Below, piece after piece: positions 44,581 to 53,529 of a stretch of 64,000 nt of DNA (position 1 is the first letter of the stretch; each line of letters opens with the position of its first letter). Origin of the DNA: Paraburkholderia sp. LEh10 (GTDB taxonomy: Bacteria > Pseudomonadota > Gammaproteobacteria > Burkholderiales > Burkholderiaceae); NCBI RefSeq assembly GCF_017814945.1, contig NZ_JAGIPX010000031.1:28227-92226 (forward strand), in the 5' to 3' direction. The translations under genes and the position numbers were made by a program. The notes beneath the pieces are model-generated. The model did not search any database, was not told where the DNA came from, and saw only the letters and a list, made by a program, of their open reading frames with translations.

Positions 44581-45465
44581 TCAGTAAAAGCCCGGGTCGC
44601 CGGGCGGGCGCGTCTTGAAACGCTTGTGCACCCAGTAATACTGCTCTGGAATGCGCGGAATCTGCTCTTCGAGAAACTCGTTCATGCGGCGCGCGTCGGC
44701 GTCGTCGTGGCCCGTCGGGTAGCCGGCCCACGGCTTGAACACCTTCAGCCGATAACCTTTGTAGTTCGGCAGCACTTCGCCGATGAACGGCACCACCTGC
44801 GCGCGCCCGACCTTCGCGAGCCGGCCCACGGCCGTCAACGTGCAGGTCGGCACGCCGAAAAACGGCACGAAGGTCGAGTTGCGCATGCCGTAGTCCATGT
44901 CGGCCCCGAGCATCACCGGCTTGCGCTCGCGCAGCCAGCGCAGCACGATGCGCGCGCTGTCCGCGCGGCTGGCCATCTCGGCATCGAAGCGGCCGCGCTG
45001 CGCCTTCGCCACTTCTTCGAGCTGCTGGTTCGACATTGGCTGGTAGAGCGAGCCGCACGGGCGCTTCAACGAGTAGTTGAGGAAAATCGAACCGGCCTCG
45101 ATGCCGACGAAGTGAAAGCCGAGGAACAGTGTCGGCGGCAGGTTGGGATCGGTCAGATCGATTTCGCTGTCGAGCTGAATCAGCTTTTCGAGCTTCTTCG
45201 CCGAGCCGAACCATTGGACGCTGCGCTCCAGATAGCTGCGAATCGCGTGCCGGAAGTGCTTTTGCGCGACTTCTTCGCGTCGTTCGTCGCTCCATTCGGG
45301 GAAGCACAACTTCAGGTTGATGTGGACGATACGGCGGCGGCGGCTCGGTATCCGGTAGAGCAGCCAGCCGAGGCCGTCGCCCAGACGCGCGACGAACCCA
45401 TACGGCAGCAACGCAAACAGCTTGAGCAGGCCGATCGCGAGCCTGACGCCCAGACGGCTCAGCAT
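44581..45465 (-). CDS. Lipid A late acyltransferase (LpxL/HtrB family)
   Basis: Inner-membrane enzyme adding a secondary acyl chain to lipid A. The 294-residue protein has an N-terminal membrane anchor, the HX4E catalytic motif in GFHFVGIEAG, and a conserved Asp/Gly segment (GADMDYGMRNSTFVPFFG). The end EQYYWVHKRFKTRPPG is a family hallmark. Whether it is the LpxL or LpxM type cannot be said. Confidence 0.92.
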   Translation of the reverse strand: MLSRLGVRLAIGLLKLFALLPYGFVARLGDGLGWLLYRIPSRRRRIVHINLKLCFPEWSDERREEVAQKHFRHAIRSYLERSVQWFGSAKKLEKLIQLDSEIDLTDPNLPPTLFLGFHFVGIEAGSIFLNYSLKRPCGSLYQPMSNQQLEEVAKAQRGRFDAEMASRADSARIVLRWLRERKPVMLGADMDYGMRNSTFVPFFGVPTCTLTAVGRLAKVGRAQVVPFIGEVLPNYKGYRLKVFKPWAGYPTGHDDADARRMNEFLEEQIPRIPEQYYWVHKRFKTRPPGDPGFY

Positions 45466-45549
45466 GCGATGGCTCCGAGGTGCGCGCGAGACCGCGCTGG
45501 GTAAAGAAAAACGGCAGAAGAGTCGATATACCGCACGCGCAGCTACTCT

Positions 45550-45576
45550 GTGACAAATGAAAGAAGTCGCTATAAT
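45550..45576 (+). promoter_or_regulatory. Candidate promoter of metK
   Basis: A perfect TATAAT at 45571-45576 with GTGACA at 45550-45555. The 15-base spacer is short, so the -35 assignment is weaker than the -10. It leaves a leader of about 155 bases before metK. Confidence 0.6.
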
Positions 45577-45579
45577 AAG

Positions 45580-45618
45580 GGCTTCGCCGAGTTAATAGAC
45601 AACTTGCGGGGCGAAGCC
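45580..45618 (+). other. Inverted repeat at the start of the metK leader
   Basis: GGCTTCGCC (45580-45588) and GGCGAAGCC (45610-45618) form a perfect 9-bp stem around a 21-base loop. The left arm begins at about the expected transcription start, so it may be either an RNA hairpin or a DNA operator. A smaller AAGCG/CGCTT hairpin follows at 45669-45682. Confidence 0.45.
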
Positions 45619-45738
45619 GACGGACGTTTATCTTTCAGATGAGCGCACGGCGGTAAAGAAATCCGCTAAAGCGTCGCCGCTTCAGGCTCGAAGCAGGCTA
45701 CGTGAAACTCAACCGTAACCAACAAAGGAGCCTGTAAC

Positions 45739-46926
45739 GTGGCTAACGACTACCTCTTCACCTCTGAGTCCGTCTCAGAAGGCCATCCGGACAAGGTCGC
45801 CGACCAGATTTCCGACGCCATTCTCGACGCGATCCTCGCGCAGGACAAATACTCCCGCGTCGCCGCCGAAACACTGTGCAACACGGGTCTCGTCGTGCTC
45901 GCGGGTGAAATCACCACGACAGCGAACGTCGACTACATCCAGGTCGCGCGCGACACGATCAAGCGCATCGGTTACGACAACACCGACTACGGCATCGACT
46001 ACCGCGGCTGCGCGGTGCTCGTCGCGTACGACAAGCAATCGCCGGACATCGCGCAAGGCGTCGACCGCGCACACGACAACAACCTGGATCAGGGCGCGGG
46101 CGACCAGGGCCTGATGTTCGGCTATGCATGCGACGAAACGCCGGAACTGATGCCGCTGCCGATTCACCTGTCGCACCGTCTGGTCGAGCGCCAGGCCAAT
46201 CTGCGCCGCGACGGCCGTCTGCCGTGGCTGCGTCCGGACGCGAAATCGCAGGTCACGGTTCGCTACGTCGACGGCAAGCCGCATTCGATCGATACCGTCG
46301 TGCTGTCGACGCAGCACGCGCCGGAAATCGAGCTGTCGCAACTGCGCGAAGCCGTGATCGAAGAAGTCATCAAGCCGACGCTGCCGGCTGAACTCATCAA
46401 GGGCGACATCAAGTTCCTCGTGAACCCGACGGGCCGGTTCGTGATCGGTGGCCCGCAGGGCGACTGCGGTCTGACGGGCCGCAAGATCATTGTCGATACG
46501 TACGGCGGCGCGGCCCCGCACGGCGGCGGCGCGTTCTCGGGCAAGGATCCGTCGAAGGTCGACCGTTCGGCTGCTTATGCAGGCCGCTATGTCGCGAAGA
46601 ACATCGTCGCGGCGGGCCTCGCGTCGCGCGCGCTGATCCAGGTTTCGTACGCTATCGGCGTTGCGCAACCCACATCCGTGATGGTCAACACGTTCGGCAC
46701 GGGCCGTGTGTCGGATGCGACGATCACGCGTCTGGTCCAGGAACACTTCGATCTGCGTCCGAAGGGCATCATCCAGATGCTCGACCTGCTGCGCCCGGTT
46801 TACGAAAAGACGGCGGCTTATGGCCACTTCGGCCGCGAAGAGCCGGAATTCTCGTGGGAAGCCACCGACAAGGCGCTCGCGCTGGCGGAAGCCGCCGGCA
46901 CGGAGCCGGTTGCCGCGCTGGCCTGA
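45739..46926 (+). CDS. metK: S-adenosylmethionine synthetase
   Basis: Makes S-adenosylmethionine from methionine and ATP. The 395-residue protein has SEGHPDKVADQISDAILDA at the start, GAGDQGLMFGYACDETPE in the ATP/methionine site and GGGAFSGKDPSKVDRSAAY, all intact. The start codon is GTG at 45739 with AAAGGAG upstream. A leader with an inverted repeat precedes it and a strong terminator follows. Confidence 0.97.
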   Translation: MANDYLFTSESVSEGHPDKVADQISDAILDAILAQDKYSRVAAETLCNTGLVVLAGEITTTANVDYIQVARDTIKRIGYDNTDYGIDYRGCAVLVAYDKQSPDIAQGVDRAHDNNLDQGAGDQGLMFGYACDETPELMPLPIHLSHRLVERQANLRRDGRLPWLRPDAKSQVTVRYVDGKPHSIDTVVLSTQHAPEIELSQLREAVIEEVIKPTLPAELIKGDIKFLVNPTGRFVIGGPQGDCGLTGRKIIVDTYGGAAPHGGGAFSGKDPSKVDRSAAYAGRYVAKNIVAAGLASRALIQVSYAIGVAQPTSVMVNTFGTGRVSDATITRLVQEHFDLRPKGIIQMLDLLRPVYEKTAAYGHFGREEPEFSWEATDKALALAEAAGTEPVAALA

Positions 46927-46986
46927 ACCGGAAAGAAGCCGCGTGGCTAATCGCCGCGCGCTAAGCACCACGAATCCGGAAACAAA

Positions 46987-47026
46987 AAACGCCCTGCATG
47001 CGTTGTGAAGCGCATGCAGGGCGTTT
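46987..47026. terminator. Terminator after metK
   Basis: A perfect 16-bp stem (AAACGCCCTGCATGCG with CGCATGCAGGGCGTTT, loop of 8) flanked by A-run and T-rich sequence, about 60 bases after metK. It can serve both strands. Confidence 0.92.
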
Positions 47027-47135
47027 CGTTTTGTCCGAACGCAAATGCGCGCGGCGCAGGACGTGCGCGGTAATGCCCGCGTCGTGGGGCTTACCGGCTA
47101 TCGCAAACGAACGTGCAACGAGCCCGCGAGAAATC

Positions 47136-47498
47136 TCAGCGCGCGAATGCGAACCAGCCTTCGCTGGTCGTCGACAGCCGGCGCGGACGGCGGCTCGTGC
47201 CGCGCGGCGCGCTGGCGGGCTTCGCGGCGCGTGGCGACACGCCGAGCATCCGCACGGGCGCCGGGCTGCGCAGCAGCGTGCGCAGCGACAGTCGACGCGA
47301 CGCGCCTTGCGTGCGCAACGCGCTGAAGAACGTGCGGAACCAGAGGCGCACGCTATCGACGGGCTTCGCGTCGCGCACTTGTTCGGCGAGCGCGCGCGTA
47401 CGCGCGGAATGATGACGGAGGGCGCGCACCAGGTGGCGGCGTGCGGGACGTGCGGCGTTAAACGCGCGGGTAAGTCGAGTGCTCAATGGACTGTGCAT
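47136..47498 (-). CDS. Putative small basic protein, family not recognised
   Basis: A 120-residue open frame converging on metK. The product is very basic (Arg-rich), with no signal peptide or membrane span. Codon third positions are strongly G/C with the Arg, Ala and Leu codons used by neighbouring genes, which supports coding. There is no clear ribosome site before the ATG at 47498, and I do not recognise the family. The opposite strand also carries an open frame, which is less convincing. Confidence 0.45.
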   Translation of the reverse strand: MHSPLSTRLTRAFNAARPARRHLVRALRHHSARTRALAEQVRDAKPVDSVRLWFRTFFSALRTQGASRRLSLRTLLRSPAPVRMLGVSPRAAKPASAPRGTSRRPRRLSTTSEGWFAFAR

Positions 47499-47875
47499 GG
47501 CTTAAGGGATCAGGCAGCGTGACACGCGACGAGGGTTGCCGCAAATGCAGCACCATCCGTGCCACCGTATGGCACGCAATAGCCTGAGGAAAGACGGATC
47601 GAGGCAGCAGCGGATGCGGAAGCGTGTGATGCAATCGACATGCGTGACAGGCTACACGTGATTCGTGACGCTCGAAAGTCCTGAAGGATAGGGGTTTTTA
47701 CGAGGACGAAGCCCGCATGATCTCGCCCTTTGCGCTCGACGAACGTGCACGGCTGCCCAACTGGCGTGCCGTTTTGCCCATCCTGATCGCACGCGCGCGC
47801 GTGACTCATGCCGATACGATCGTGCCCGTTTTACAATGAGGACCGGTCGTCGAACGCGAGTTGAACGGAACCTCC
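47499..47875. other. Intergenic region upstream of the dioxygenase gene
   Basis: About 377 bases without a supported gene. TTTTACAAT at 47829-47837 could be a -10 for the downstream gene, but no fitting -35 is visible. Confidence 0.4.
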
Positions 47876-48637
47876 ATGTCAGTCCATTCGAAAAAAGAGC
47901 AGATCCAGGTGCTGCGGGAAGAAGGCTTTGTCATCGTGCCGGGCCTCATCGCGCCCGAACGTTGCGAAGAGATGAAACGCATCGCGCGCCAGCAGTTGCA
48001 GGAAGCCGCCGCCCCCATCGAATTCGAAGCGGATTTGCGCTACCCCGGTGCGCCGGAGTCGAAGCACGCGCCCGGCGGCCATACGGTGCGGCGTTTGCTG
48101 GATGCGTACGCGCGCCATCCGCGGTACGCCGAATGGGCGACGGCGCCGGAACTTCGCGGCTGGATGGAGCTTTACTTCGGTGAAGAACCGCGCCTGTCGC
48201 GCGCGCATCACAACTGCATGATGACCAAGCATCCGGCGTACGGCAGCCTGACGGGCTGGCATCGCGATGTGCGGTACTGGTCGTTCGAACGGGACGACCT
48301 GGTGTCGGTGTGGCTCGCGCTCGGCGATGAAACGGTCGACAACGGCGCGCTCTGGTTCGTGCCGGGCTCGCACACGGCGGCATTTACATCGGACCGTTTC
48401 GACGAAGCGAAGTTTTTCCGCTCGGACCTGCCCGAAAATCAGGCGTTGATCCAGAAGGCGGTGTCGCCGACGCTGAAGGCGGGCGACGTGGTGTTCTTCC
48501 ACTGCAACACGCTGCACTCGGCGGGTAAGAATCTTTCCGATCAGGTGAAGTTTTCGCTCGTCTTCACCTATCACGGCGCGAGCAACGTGCCGCTGCCGGG
48601 CTCGCGCTCGGCGTCCAAGCCCGAAGTGGCTTTCTGA
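47876..48637 (+). CDS. Phytanoyl-CoA dioxygenase family protein
   Basis: Fe(II)/2-oxoglutarate-dependent oxygenase. The 253-residue protein has the HxD pair in GWHRDVRYW and a distal His in FFHCNTLHSAG, with an Arg-type 2-oxoglutarate site region after it, so the metal triad looks complete. Many members hydroxylate small metabolites; the substrate is unknown. The ATG at 47876 (MSVHSKKEQ) is chosen over a TTG five codons earlier. Confidence 0.87.
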   Translation: MSVHSKKEQIQVLREEGFVIVPGLIAPERCEEMKRIARQQLQEAAAPIEFEADLRYPGAPESKHAPGGHTVRRLLDAYARHPRYAEWATAPELRGWMELYFGEEPRLSRAHHNCMMTKHPAYGSLTGWHRDVRYWSFERDDLVSVWLALGDETVDNGALWFVPGSHTAAFTSDRFDEAKFFRSDLPENQALIQKAVSPTLKAGDVVFFHCNTLHSAGKNLSDQVKFSLVFTYHGASNVPLPGSRSASKPEVAF

Positions 48638-48687
48638 TCAGGGCGGCCGGCGCGCGGGCGACGTGCTCAGGCGCCCGCCGTATTCGC

Positions 48688-48888
48688 TCAGCGCTTCGAC
48701 GACGCGAGCCCGATCAACCCGGCGAGCGTCGCGACGATGCCGCCCGCGATCAGAAATATCGTCTTGTTGGTCGGCGCCCCGGTGAACATGCGCGACACGT
48801 CGTTGCTGAACGAATTGAACGACTGCCCTCCGAAGTAAAGCAGCACCACGCCGCCGACGATCAATCCAAGCGAGATCGCTTTTGTCAT
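48688..48888 (-). CDS. DUF3185 small membrane protein
   Basis: A 66-residue protein with two hydrophobic spans (ISLGLIVGGVVLLYFGG and FLIAGGIVATLAGLIGLA) separated by the conserved FSNDVSRMFTGAPTNK loop. This fits the DUF3185 family, often found as a stress-related small membrane protein of unknown function. The ATG at 48888 is preferred over one two codons earlier. Confidence 0.8.
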   Translation of the reverse strand: MTKAISLGLIVGGVVLLYFGGQSFNSFSNDVSRMFTGAPTNKTIFLIAGGIVATLAGLIGLASSKR

Positions 48889-49204
48889 GCACAATCCTCA
48901 TCGATGGATAACGGTGGCCGAAAGTCTAGGTGATCGACCGCGCTGAGTCCATGTTCATGTCCCGCAATGTGGGTGCCTGCATGCGGCGCGCCGATTGGCT
49001 AACATAGCGTGTCGGGCCGACATGATGGGCCGCAGCGAACCGGTTCGTGGTACCGGTATCAAAACGCGTATAGCCGTGCACCATCACGCGCGCCATCGAC
49101 ATGCGGCATCGAGACGACGCTCGACAGCATTCGATCCACTTTTACCACGCGATGCAATGTCTGCATCGCCGACTCCATACCTGTTCTCGACAAGGACTCC
49201 ATCA
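48889..49204. other. Intergenic region before the aldo/keto reductase
   Basis: A 316-base divergent gap. The reductase frame stays open upstream to 48995 but without family resemblance. I see no clear promoter elements. Confidence 0.4.
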
Positions 49205-50248
49205 ATGGCTTACGAAGCAGCTTCAGCACGCTATTCGGACATGCAGTACCGCGTTTGCGGCAAGTCAGGTCTCAAACTGCCGGCGCTGTCGCTTGGCCTG
49301 TGGCATAACTTCGGCGACACCACGCCGATCTCGACTCAACGTGAAATCTTGCGCGCGTCGTTCGATCTCGGCATCACGCACTTCGACCTCGCGAACAACT
49401 ACGGGCCGCCGTATGGCAGCGCGGAAACGAACTTCGGCCGCATCTTCAAGGACGACTTCAAGCCATACCGCGACGAACTGCTGATCTCGTCGAAGGCCGG
49501 CTGGGACATGTGGCCAGGCCCGTACGGCCAGGGCGGCGGCTCGCGCAAGTACATCCTCGCGAGCCTCGATCAGAGCCTGCAGCGCATGGGGCTGGATTAC
49601 GTCGATATCTTCTATTCGCACCGCTTCGACGTCGATACGCCGCTCGAGGAAACAGCGGGCGCACTCGCGAGCGCCGTGCAGCAGGGCAAGGCGCTCTATA
49701 TCGGCATCTCGTCGTACTCGGCGCAGAAGACGCGCGAGATGGCGAAGCTGCTCGCCGAGTACAAGGTGCCGCTGCTGATCCATCAGCCCGCGTACAACAT
49801 GCTGAACCGCTGGATCGAGAAGGAACTGCTGGACGCGCTCGCAGAAACCGGCTCGGGCGCCATTGCCTTCACGCCGCTCGCGCAAGGTCTGTTGACGGGC
49901 AAGTACTTGAGCGGCGTGCCGCAGGATGCGCGCGTCAACAAGGCTGGCGGCGGTTCGCTGAAGCAGGAGCATCTGAGCGAGCAGAACATCGAGCGCGTGC
50001 GCAAGCTCAACGAAATCGCGCAGCGGCGCGGTCAGAGCCTCGCGCAGATGGCGCTCGCGTGGACGCTGCGCGATCCACGCGTGACGTCGGCGCTGATCGG
50101 CGCGAGTAAGGCCGAGCAGGTGCGCGAGAACGTCGCGGCGCTGAAGAACCTGTCTTTCACGGCGGAAGAACTGGCGGAAATCGACCGCTATGCGACGGAA
50201 GGCGGCGTGAATCTGTGGGAAAAGCCGTCGACGGATCAGCACGTCTGA
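49205..50248 (+). CDS. Aldo/keto reductase, YghZ (GPR)-like
   Basis: NADPH-dependent oxidoreductase similar to E. coli YghZ (L-glyceraldehyde 3-phosphate reductase). The 347-residue protein has the tetrad residues Asp and Tyr in FDLANNYGPPYGSAE, Lys in ISSKAGWDMWPGPYG and His in FYSHRFDVDTP, and the NADP segment ALIGASKAEQVREN. The GPYGQGGGSRKY segment is typical of the YghZ group. It ends before a symmetric terminator. Confidence 0.88.
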   Translation: MAYEAASARYSDMQYRVCGKSGLKLPALSLGLWHNFGDTTPISTQREILRASFDLGITHFDLANNYGPPYGSAETNFGRIFKDDFKPYRDELLISSKAGWDMWPGPYGQGGGSRKYILASLDQSLQRMGLDYVDIFYSHRFDVDTPLEETAGALASAVQQGKALYIGISSYSAQKTREMAKLLAEYKVPLLIHQPAYNMLNRWIEKELLDALAETGSGAIAFTPLAQGLLTGKYLSGVPQDARVNKAGGGSLKQEHLSEQNIERVRKLNEIAQRRGQSLAQMALAWTLRDPRVTSALIGASKAEQVRENVAALKNLSFTAEELAEIDRYATEGGVNLWEKPSTDQHV

Positions 50249-50291
50249 TTGTCGAAGGAGCGGGAGGACACCGCTGCGCGCACAAGAATGC

Positions 50292-50318
50292 AAAAGCCGC
50301 CTTTCAAGGCGGCTTTTT
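50292..50318. terminator. Bidirectional terminator
   Basis: AAAAGCCGCCTT and AAGGCGGCTTTT form a 12-bp stem with a 2-base loop, between the converging reductase and small membrane protein genes. Confidence 0.88.
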
Positions 50319-50366
50319 ATCGGAGGCCGCGAGGCGGAGCCCCGCCATCAATCAAAAGACAGTTCG

Positions 50367-50549
50367 CTAGACGAGCGCAGGAAGACCTTCGACCAGCACC
50401 ACGGCAAACACGACCCCAAGCAGTGCGCCGAGCAGGCGCAGCGTGTTGTGCCTGAATTCGGTCTTGCAGGGTAGCGCACCGAGAAAGAGAGCCCCGGCCA
50501 GCGCCATCGGAATGACCAGAATGAAATCACCGATCGTGAAATAGTGCAT
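50367..50549 (-). CDS. Small two-span membrane protein
   Basis: A 60-residue protein with two membrane spans (FILVIPMALAGALFLGALP and LGALLGVVFAVVLVEGLPALV). A perfect AAGGAGA ribosome site lies just before the ATG at 50549, which supports translation. No family recognised; it would be missed by length cut-offs. Converges on the aldo/keto reductase gene. Confidence 0.65.
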   Translation of the reverse strand: MHYFTIGDFILVIPMALAGALFLGALPCKTEFRHNTLRLLGALLGVVFAVVLVEGLPALV

Positions 50550-50813
50550 CCTTGTCTCCTTATGTGTACTCGTCGGACGCGACTGCATGCGGCGCGCCTG
50601 AGTCGAGTATAGGCGACGGTGTCGATGCGGTTGATGGTCGGCAGCGCGTGCGCGCTTGCGTCCATCGTACGGCCAGGCGAAGCGGGACAAGGCTTTGAGC
50701 GGCACGCACCGCGATGTGCGAGGCGTTGTGACGCGCAACGCTCGCTTACGTCGGCCTTTCTGATTATGCGTTTTGTCCGTCGAAAAGTCGGCGCGAGAAG
50801 GGGCCCGCCGCGC

Positions 50814-52085
50814 TTACGCAGTGCCGGCGCGCTCGCGCACGCGCAGCCGCGCTGACGCGAGCAGGCCGATCAGCAGCAATCCGCCGACGAGCACAGCGAC
50901 GCCCGTCCACGCATAGGCCGCCCACACGTGTCCGCCATACGAGCCGACGATGCTCGATCCGAGGTAATACGCGAGCAGATACAGCGCGGCAGCCTGACCT
51001 TTTGCCTCCTTTGCGATGCGGCCTACCCAGCCGCTCGCGACCGCGTGTCCGGCGAAGAAGCCGAACGTCACGCAGGCGAGGCCGCACGCGATCAGCGCCA
51101 GCGACTGCATCGCGGTCAGCAACAGCCCGCACAACATGATGACGATGCTGCCGATCAGCACGCGGCCGCGTCCGAACGAATCGGCCATGCGGCCCGACCA
51201 CGGCGACGCGATCACGCCCGTCAGATACACGACGAAAATGCCGCCGATCGCGGTCTGGCTCAGATTGAACGGCGGCGCGAGCAGCCGGTAGCCGATGTAG
51301 TTGTAGAGCGTGACGAAGCTGCCCATCAGCACGAATCCCATCAGGAACAGCAGCGGCAGGCCGGGCCGCCGCAGATGCTTCGCCAGCGCCGTGCGGTGAT
51401 GCGAAAAGCCCAGCCCTCGGCGCGGGACGAAGTGGCGCGACGGCGGCAGAAGCGAGCGAAACGCGAGCATCGACAGAATGCCGAGCACGCCGATCGTGCC
51501 GATCGCCACGCGCCACGCGAACAGATCCGCGACGACGCCCGTAATCACGCGTCCCGCCATGCCGCCGATCGCCGTGCCGCCAACGTAGAGGCCCATCGCA
51601 AGACCGAGGCCGTCGGGGTGCACTTCCTCGGCGAGATAGGCCATCGCCACGGCGGGCACGCCGCCGAGCGCGAGCCCTTCGAGTGCGCGCAACAGCAGGA
51701 GTGCGTGCCACTGAGGCGTGAAGGCGACCGCGAGCGTGAGCAGCGACGACGTCGTGAGGGAAGCCGTCATCAGCCGATGCCGGCTCCATCCCTCGGACAC
51801 GAAGCCCGCGACGAACACGGCGAGTGCGAGAGAAGCCGTCGTCAGCGACAGCGAAAGACTGCTTTGTGCGGGACTGACGTCGAACGAAGCGGAGAACGCG
51901 GGCAACAGCGGCTGCACACAGTAGAGCAGCGAAAACGTCGCGTAGCCGGCGAACAGCAGTGCGAGGCTTGCGCGCCAGTAGACGCGTGTGCCGCGCTCCA
52001 GATACGGCGCAGCGGACGAAGCAGCAGCGGACGAAGCAAACGACGAAGATGCAGCGGGCCGACGCGGGTCTGGCGATGCGGTCAC
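50814..52085 (-). CDS. MFS transporter, YnfM-like
   Basis: Major facilitator with about 12 spans and 423 residues. The GWSRHRLMTASL loop between spans 2 and 3 and the later DSFGRGRVLIGS loop are MFS signature A regions. The group resembles YnfM/CynX-type permeases, often drug or sugar exporters; the substrate is unknown. It starts at GTG 52085 with GGGAG upstream. It lies downstream of a decayed RND pump gene on the same strand. Confidence 0.87.
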   Translation of the reverse strand: MTASPDPRRPAASSSFASSAAASSAAPYLERGTRVYWRASLALLFAGYATFSLLYCVQPLLPAFSASFDVSPAQSSLSLSLTTASLALAVFVAGFVSEGWSRHRLMTASLTTSSLLTLAVAFTPQWHALLLLRALEGLALGGVPAVAMAYLAEEVHPDGLGLAMGLYVGGTAIGGMAGRVITGVVADLFAWRVAIGTIGVLGILSMLAFRSLLPPSRHFVPRRGLGFSHHRTALAKHLRRPGLPLLFLMGFVLMGSFVTLYNYIGYRLLAPPFNLSQTAIGGIFVVYLTGVIASPWSGRMADSFGRGRVLIGSIVIMLCGLLLTAMQSLALIACGLACVTFGFFAGHAVASGWVGRIAKEAKGQAAALYLLAYYLGSSIVGSYGGHVWAAYAWTGVAVLVGGLLLIGLLASARLRVRERAGTA

Positions 52086-52214
52086 AACAAAACTCCCAAA
52101 AACATGAAATGCGCACGAAAGAGCACGCCAGATGCACGCAAAGGATCAACGATACGCCGAATGCGCGCCGCGCGTCGTCGAACCAGGCGCTTTCGACGAA
52201 CCCCTAAGCGAGCG

Positions 52215-52758
52215 TCACGTGCTCGGCAGCGGCGCCGATGCGCCCGGCACCGGCGCGAGCTGTGTCTTCGGGAAGTTGTTACCGCAGTCGAACAGTTCCT
52301 GTTCCGTGAGCGACGGCGACGACAGCGAGAGCCGCAGGGATAGGCACGGTGGATGCGTTGTAGCGCAGTATGTTCGGCGGCGTGATGCCGGGCGGCAGCG
52401 AACGCAGTTGCGTCTGCGACAGCGCGGCGACCTGGGCGAGCGCTTCGCTGATGTTCGCGTGCGGCTCGAAGCAGATTTTGACGACGGCGATGCCGTTCAG
52501 CGACGTCGATTCGACGTGCTCGATATCGTTCACCGCGACGCAGAGTCCGCGCTCGTCGTTCAGCACGATGCGCTTTTCCATCTCGTCGGCGGGCAGGCCC
52601 GTGTACGTCCAGATCACCGACAGCACGGGGATGTCGATGTTCGGGAAGATATCGGTAGGCGTGCGCAGGATCGTCAGCGGACCTATGATCAGCAGCAGCA
52701 GCAGCGCGAGCACGACAAACGTATTCGGGCGCCGCAGCGCAAGACGAACGATCCACAT
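52215..52758 (-). pseudogene. RND efflux permease remnant
   Basis: The first 140 residues match the N-terminus of an RND (AcrB/MdtB-type) permease: membrane span 1, then RTPTDIFPNIDIPVLSVIWTY and the porter-domain segment LPPGITPPNILRYNASTVPI. After that a single inserted base near 52337-52341 shifts the frame to a stop at about 52280. The next frame over continues the family sequence (SPSLTEQELFDCGNNF, TQLAPVPGASAPLP) until a stop at 52215. The remaining 80 percent of the gene is missing. No adaptor or outer-membrane channel gene is nearby. Confidence 0.88.
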
Positions 52759-53190
52759 GAACAGTGCGGTCCGGTGAGGGCGGGGAGCGGCTGCTTCTGG
52801 CGGCAGCGGGCGATGCGCGAACGGCAGCCCGTCCGGGCATGGGCGACAGGAATATGGCGCGTGTCGTAGCTTACATTGACATTTTCGAGACGGCGGCGCG
52901 CCGCGGTTTATGATGGGCCTGTTACGAGGCGTTACAGTCAGGATTTCGTAAGTCGAATTGATGGGAAGGAGGGTTCGCGACGCGTTACTTTTTACTTTGC
53001 CAAAATGCCCAAACCGGCAACAATGGCCTTGAGGGCGTTCTCATCAGGTGATGCTGAATGGAACGGACTCTGGTCCGCAGCTTTGGGATTCAGGTGCGCG
53101 TGCAACCATTTGCCAGGTGCGGCGCTTTTATCAGCACATTGACCGGCGCAGTCCCGAACAAGCCGGCAATTGGGAGAACGGGGAAACATC
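52759..53190. other. Intergenic region between the RND remnant and the small conserved gene
   Basis: A 432-base gap. A TTGACA at 52876-52881 is present but no -10 at proper spacing follows. No coding region is supported. Confidence 0.4.
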
Positions 53191-53403
53191 ATGCAAGTCG
53201 GTTCTATTGTTCGATCCGTGCATATTGCCGTGCCACAGGGCGCGCGCGGGATCGTGATGCGTATTCTGGGCGACATGGCGATGGTGGCGTGGTACGCCGG
53301 CGAACCGGGTACGTCGAAGCAGTTGAACACGGAACCCTTTTTCCTCGAGGATCTGATCGACACGGGCGAGTTCGTTCGCCCCGCCGGCGCGCAGGTGCAT
53401 TGA
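53191..53403 (+). CDS. Conserved-looking small protein, function unknown
   Basis: A 70-residue soluble protein starting MQVGSIVRSVHIAVPQG, with a beta-barrel-like pattern (GIVMRILGDMAMVAWY) and an acidic end (FFLEDLIDTGEF). A GGGGAAA stretch precedes the ATG at 53191. The sequence pattern resembles a small SH3- or Hypothetical-barrel fold, but I cannot name a family. It lies 126 bases before srkA on the same strand. Confidence 0.6.
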   Translation: MQVGSIVRSVHIAVPQGARGIVMRILGDMAMVAWYAGEPGTSKQLNTEPFFLEDLIDTGEFVRPAGAQVH

Positions 53404-53529
53404 TGGCGGGCGGCGGCCTGTGGCTGCCGCCTGGCGTGACGCGCCGCCGTTGACCATGCGGCGCGGCGCGATTGCATCGGTGCAGCGTTTGCGCTCGTTT
53501 TTGCGTCCGGCACGGCGCACAATGCGGGC

